Shown here one piece after another: positions 10,568 through 13,620 of a stretch of DNA of 13,620 nucleotides. The stretch covers positions 1-13,620 of the forward strand of contig JBILMG010000023.1 in assembly GCA_044375695.1 (NCBI GenBank), read 5' to 3'. The stretch comes from DATDYW01 sp044375695 (lineage in GTDB: Bacteria > Patescibacteriota > Minisyncoccia > Phycocordibacterales > JAACPR01). Under the pieces are notes generated by a model that had not been told where the DNA came from, did not search any database, and was given only the letters and a program-made list of their open reading frames with translations. The first letter of the stretch is position 1. Each line of letters starts with the position of its first letter. The position numbers and the translations under genes are program-made.

Positions 10568-13189
10568 CTACTGACAGCTATCGCAGACCATACCCTCCAT
10601 CGGGTCGCCATCCGGCCCCTTCTGCGCCGCGCGGTTGTGCACGCGGTACTTGGGCTTCTCGGCGGCTTCGGCTGTGGCGGGCGCGGCCGGCACCTCAACG
10701 GCAATCGGGCGCGAGAGCGAGTCGGGCGAGATCGGGCTCTCGACCGGCTTCGGGGCGGGGGCCGCGGCGGCAGCCTCGGCGGCGTCTGCGGCCGCGAGGC
10801 GCGCCTTGATGGCGCCGAAGCCCGTCTTGCCGAGGGCGGCAGCTTTGTTGACCTTCACGGTCGACTGCTCGGCCGTGTGGCGCGGCTTCATGTGCAGGTA
10901 GTAGGTCGTCTTGAGACCCTTCTCCCAGGCGGTCTCGTAGATTGCCATGACGTCGTCGATGTCGCGGGTCTCGAGGTACATGTTGCGGGAGAGCGCCTGG
11001 TCGATCCACTTCTGGGCGCGGGCGGCCACCTCGATGTAGGCGTAGGGCGAGGTGGTGAAGGAGGTCTTGTAGATGTCGCGCAGCGCCTGCGGAATCTCCT
11101 CGATGCCGGAAATGTCGCCCTGCGACTCGATGATCTTGCCGCGCACGTTCTCCCAGATGCCGAGCCGCTTGAGGTCGTTGACGAGGTTGTTGTTGATGTC
11201 GAGGTACTTGCCCGAAATCTTGTTGCGCGAGAAGACCTGCGCGAAGCGGGCGTCGATGCCCGGCGTGGTTGCGGCCACGAGGCCAATGTTGGCGTTCGGG
11301 GCAACGGCGAGGAGCGTGGCGTTGCGCATGCCCTCCTTAACCTTGGCGCGGAGCGCGTCCCAGTCGAGCCCCTTGTGCTTGCTCCCCTTCTCTACCGTGA
11401 GGGCGACGCCGCGCTCGCGCTCGAGGCGCTCGAGCGAGTCGACCGGCACCATGCCGCGCGACCAGCCGGAGCCCGGGAAGTTCTGGTAGCTGCCGCGCTC
11501 TTTGGCGAGGTTCGCGGACTCGTCGATCGCCATGTAGGAGACGAACTCGAAGACCTGGTCGGCAAAGTCGTAGGTGCGCGGGTCGTCGTAGCTCCACCCC
11601 ATCTTCTCGACGGCGTCGGCGAAGCCCATGACGCCGAGGCCCACCGCGCGGTTCTCGCGGTCGGAGCGGCGCGCCTCCTCGATCGGCAGGTCGTTGATGT
11701 CGATGAGGTTGTCGAGGTGGCGGATCGAGGTGCGCACGGACTCCTCGAGCTTCTGCCATTCCACGGCCTTAGCCTCGGCGTCGATGTGCGCCACGAGGTT
11801 GAGCGAGGCGAGGTTGCAGACGGCGATGTTGTCGCGATCCTGCGGGAGGCAGATCTCCGTGCACAGGTTCGACATGTGAATAGTGCCGGTGTTGTCGTTG
11901 AGGGCGCGGAGGTTGATCGGGTCCTTGTAGGTGATCCACGGGTGGCTGGTACCCATCAGGGAAACGAGCATCTGGCGCCAGAGCTCGCGCGCCGGCACCT
12001 TCTTGTACATGCGCATCTCGCCCTTATCGGCGCGGGCGGCGTACTCGTTGTAGCGGCGGCTGAAGGCGTCGCCGTAGAGCTCGACGAGGTCCGGCGTCTC
12101 GGCCGGGTCAAAGAGGTACCAGTCGGCGCCGGCCTTCACGCGCTTCACGAACTCGTCGGAAATGAACGCGGCGGTGTTAGCCGTGCGCATGCGGAGGTAG
12201 TCGTCGCCCGCGTTGTGGCGCCAGTCGATGAAGTCCGGGAAGTCGAGGTGCCAGTTCTCCATGTAGAGGCACAGCGCGCCCACCTTCTTGCCGGCGCGCT
12301 GAATGGCGCGCACCGCGGTATCCATGATCTTGGCGAACGGGGCCGGACCCGAGGAGACGCCCGAGGTCGACTTGAGCGGCGAGCCGGTGGCGCGCATCTT
12401 AGTGATCGAAACCCCCTGCCCGCCCGTGGCCTTGGCGATGAGCATGGTGTCGGCGACGGACTTGGCGATGTGCGCCATGTCATCCTCGACCTGCAGCAGG
12501 AAGCAGTTGGAGAGCGACGGGCGCGAGGTGCCCGCGCCGACGTTGGTCGAGCCGCCGGCGACGTAGCGGAGCGAGGACATCAGGTCGTAGAACTTCTTGG
12601 CCTGGGCGGTCGGGTCGGCCTCGTTGTACGAGAGGCCCATGGCGACGCGCATGAAGAAGAACTGCGGGGTTTCGTTCCACTCCTGCGACTGGTCCTTCAT
12701 CGCGTAGCGGTTGAGGAGGCCGGAGAGGCCGGCGTAGTTGAGCTTCTGGTCGCGCTCGGGGTCGAGGTAGCTGGCGAGCGCCTCGAGGTCGAACTTCTCG
12801 GTCATGCGGCGGTCGAGGAAGCCCTGGTCGGCCAGCGTCTGCACGTGGCCCGGGAACTTGGCCTGGTGCAGGTTCTTCACGGCGGAGTCGTCGTCGCTGT
12901 CGTAGCGGCCGAGCACCTTCTTGTAGGTGACCTTGAGGAGCAGGCGCGTGGCCACCTTGTCGTAAGCGGGATCCTCCTGGACGTTCTGGAGCGCCGCGTT
13001 GATGGTCGCCTGGTCGAGCTCTTCGGTCGTTACGCCGTCGTAGAGGGAGAGCTCGGATTCGGTGGCGATTTGGGTCACCATGCCGATCTGATTCTCGAGC
13101 CCGCGGCAGGCGCGCTCGATCGAGCGGTTGATTTCGTTGGCGTCGAACGGCACCCGGGTCCCGTCACGCTTCGTTACTTCGATGGCCAT
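10568..13189 (-). CDS. nrdA: class I ribonucleoside-diphosphate reductase, large (R1) subunit
   Basis: This 873-aa cytoplasmic protein reduces ribonucleotides with NrdB. An N-terminal ATP-cone (about 1-95, starting 'IEVTKRDGTRVPFDANEI') implies allosteric control of activity by ATP/dATP. Catalytic residues: Cys229 ('SLSNC'), Asn441, Cys443 and Glu445 ('SNLCTEI'), Cys458 ('AVCNLASLNL'), the radical-transfer pair Tyr763-Tyr764 ('TTYYLH'), and the tail pair Cys869/Cys872 ('VCDSCQ') that passes electrons from thioredoxin or glutaredoxin. An Ala/Pro-rich flexible linker (about 795-845) precedes the tail. The frame extends upstream to 13264, but ATG 13189 is chosen because family homology starts there and AGGA lies 7 nt upstream, one of the few clear Shine-Dalgarno sites in the window; the extension would overlap the predicted -10. 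Confidence 0.97.
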   Translation of the reverse strand: MAIEVTKRDGTRVPFDANEINRSIERACRGLENQIGMVTQIATESELSLYDGVTTEELDQATINAALQNVQEDPAYDKVATRLLLKVTYKKVLGRYDSDDDSAVKNLHQAKFPGHVQTLADQGFLDRRMTEKFDLEALASYLDPERDQKLNYAGLSGLLNRYAMKDQSQEWNETPQFFFMRVAMGLSYNEADPTAQAKKFYDLMSSLRYVAGGSTNVGAGTSRPSLSNCFLLQVEDDMAHIAKSVADTMLIAKATGGQGVSITKMRATGSPLKSTSGVSSGPAPFAKIMDTAVRAIQRAGKKVGALCLYMENWHLDFPDFIDWRHNAGDDYLRMRTANTAAFISDEFVKRVKAGADWYLFDPAETPDLVELYGDAFSRRYNEYAARADKGEMRMYKKVPARELWRQMLVSLMGTSHPWITYKDPINLRALNDNTGTIHMSNLCTEICLPQDRDNIAVCNLASLNLVAHIDAEAKAVEWQKLEESVRTSIRHLDNLIDINDLPIEEARRSDRENRAVGLGVMGFADAVEKMGWSYDDPRTYDFADQVFEFVSYMAIDESANLAKERGSYQNFPGSGWSRGMVPVDSLERLERERGVALTVEKGSKHKGLDWDALRAKVKEGMRNATLLAVAPNANIGLVAATTPGIDARFAQVFSRNKISGKYLDINNNLVNDLKRLGIWENVRGKIIESQGDISGIEEIPQALRDIYKTSFTTSPYAYIEVAARAQKWIDQALSRNMYLETRDIDDVMAIYETAWEKGLKTTYYLHMKPRHTAEQSTVKVNKAAALGKTGFGAIKARLAAADAAEAAAAAPAPKPVESPISPDSLSRPIAVEVPAAPATAEAAEKPKYRVHNRAAQKGPDGDPMEGMVCDSCQ

Positions 13190-13246
13190 CTTTGCTTCCT
13201 GTTTTAGCTCCCCGTTAAGCCGGCGACCGAGGTCGCGGTAGCGGTA

Positions 13247-13252
13247 ATTGTA
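13247..13252 (-). promoter_or_regulatory. probable -10 of nrdA
   Basis: On the minus strand TACAAT (complement of 13247-13252) directly follows a long G-rich tract with no -35 match. It would give a leader of about 50 nt with a GCGACC/GGTCGC hairpin (13223-13236). The same arrangement, G-tract then TACACT, lies upstream of nrdB. Confidence 0.5.
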
Positions 13253-13302
13253 CCCCTCCCCCACCCGCCGCGTTCGCCTTGGTAATAAAGGATGCTGGCA
13301 GC

Positions 13303-13311
13303 TTATCCACA
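13303..13311 (+). promoter_or_regulatory. consensus DnaA box upstream of nrdA
   Basis: TTATCCACA matches the consensus DnaA 9-mer exactly and lies about 50 bp upstream of the predicted nrdA -10. DnaA boxes control nrdAB in E. coli. A single 9-mer can occur by chance in a window of this size, and no second box is seen nearby. Confidence 0.35.
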
Positions 13312-13334
13312 GGTAACCGGCCCCACGTTTTTCG

Positions 13335-13362
13335 GCACGAGAAAACGCCCGTTACCGGGCGT
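13335..13362 (-). terminator. intrinsic terminator of the peptidoglycan-binding gene
   Basis: ACGCCCG (13345-13351), loop TTAC, CGGGCGT (13356-13362) forms a 7-bp GC stem; on the minus strand it runs into TTTTCTCG. It lies 19 bp past the stop of the gene at the right edge. Confidence 0.82.
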
Positions 13363-13381
13363 CAAAACTCGGGGCTTCTCG

Positions 13382-13620
13382 CTAGAAACCGCAGACCAGC
13401 TTATTGATGAAGCGTCGAGTGGTGAGCCCCACCACGCCGGTCGGCTGACAGACGCCGCCCGGGCAGAGCTCCTCGCCCCAGGGGCGGAGAATCACGTCCT
13501 CGTGCTCGAGCTGGAAGGCCTTCACGGCGGACTCGGTCGCCTCGTCGAAGAGGCCGGTCACCGGGAGCGTGATCGAGACGAGGGCGTTGAGGATCGTCTG
13601 GAGCTTCGAGACCTGCGCCG
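13382..13620 (-). CDS. peptidoglycan-binding (PG_binding_1) domain protein, C-terminal end
   Basis: The last 79 residues of a gene that continues beyond the right edge. The pattern 'VSKLQTILNALVSITLPVTG' ... 'FDEATESAVKAFQLEH' ... 'VLRPWG' style segment ... 'PTGVVGLTTRRFIN' is that of PG_binding_1 domains, which bind the cell wall and are often at the C-terminus of exported Patescibacteria proteins. Two cysteines in an insert ('ELCPGGVC') and one near the end could form disulfides. The N-terminal part, which would hold any signal peptide and catalytic domain, is outside the window. Confidence 0.85.
   Translation of the reverse strand, partial: AQVSKLQTILNALVSITLPVTGLFDEATESAVKAFQLEHEDVILRPWGEELCPGGVCQPTGVVGLTTRRFINKLVCGF

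Noticed and set aside
10496..13207. A 903-codon open frame on the plus strand, opposite nrdA
   Set aside because: It mirrors nrdA codon bias in a GC-rich gene; its product is Arg/Val/Leu-rich, low in complexity and has no recognisable domain.
13190..13264. A 25-residue N-terminal extension of NrdA
   Set aside because: It covers the predicted -10 and leader, and both the ATP-cone and the Shine-Dalgarno site point to ATG 13189.
1..13620. tRNA, rRNA, CRISPR arrays, transposases or prophage genes
   Set aside because: No cloverleaf, regularly spaced repeat array, transposase motif or insertion-sequence ends were seen by reading both strands.

Overview
The window reads as a chromosomal segment of a GC-rich bacterium, most likely a member of the Candidate Phyla Radiation (Patescibacteria, Parcubacteria-like). 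This is an inference from gene style: compact single-domain genes, a short SecE, a SIMPL protein and a DsbA-like protein each with one N-terminal anchor, a PG_binding_1 domain of the type common in Parcubacteria, and few Shine-Dalgarno sites. No 16S rRNA gene is present to confirm it. Nearly every gene lies on the minus strand; only the dCTP-deaminase-like gene is on the plus strand.

Layout from left to right. Positions 1-332 hold the N-terminal part of a ThyX-type thymidylate synthase (minus, cut by the window edge), divergent from a dCTP-deaminase-like gene (464-1174, plus). A small nucleoside 2-deoxyribosyltransferase-like gene (1171-1620, minus) converges on the latter with a 4-base overlap of stop codons. 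An orphan 182-aa gene (1725-2273) follows, with a near-consensus promoter placed so that its mRNA should be leaderless. Positions 2393-3758 are the transcription/translation block secE-nusG-rplK, closed by a strong palindromic terminator and without rplA. Next come a secreted 509-aa protein with many cysteines and two kinds of repeat (3904-5433), a membrane-anchored SIMPL protein (5556-6383), folD (6423-7244), a membrane-anchored DsbA-like oxidoreductase (7322-8020), a 53-aa membrane protein resembling the anchor of that oxidoreductase (8087-8248), an anchored staphylococcal-type nuclease (8296-8946), nrdB (9095-10084), a 31-aa small protein gene (10341-10436), nrdA (10568-13189) and the C-terminal end of a peptidoglycan-binding protein (13382-13620).

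Two themes tie the genes together. The first is DNA-precursor supply: NrdA/NrdB make deoxynucleotides, the Dcd-like protein feeds dUTP/dUMP, FolD makes methylene-tetrahydrofolate, ThyX uses it to make dTMP, the deoxyribosyltransferase-like protein may salvage, and the exported nuclease may scavenge nucleotides. NrdB has the residue set of a class Ic (Chlamydia-type, tyrosine-less) subunit. The second is the cell envelope: a very cysteine-rich exported protein lies near a DsbA-like enzyme that could form its disulfides.

The least explained structure is non-coding. Two ~90-nt imperfect hairpins (2903-2992 and 8986-9076) are homologous, share the same arm lengths, bulge and loop size, and differ by compensatory base changes. 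They look like members of an undescribed family of structured intergenic elements. Predicted promoters share a GGTA-start -10 element, and several starts are leaderless or lack a Shine-Dalgarno site.
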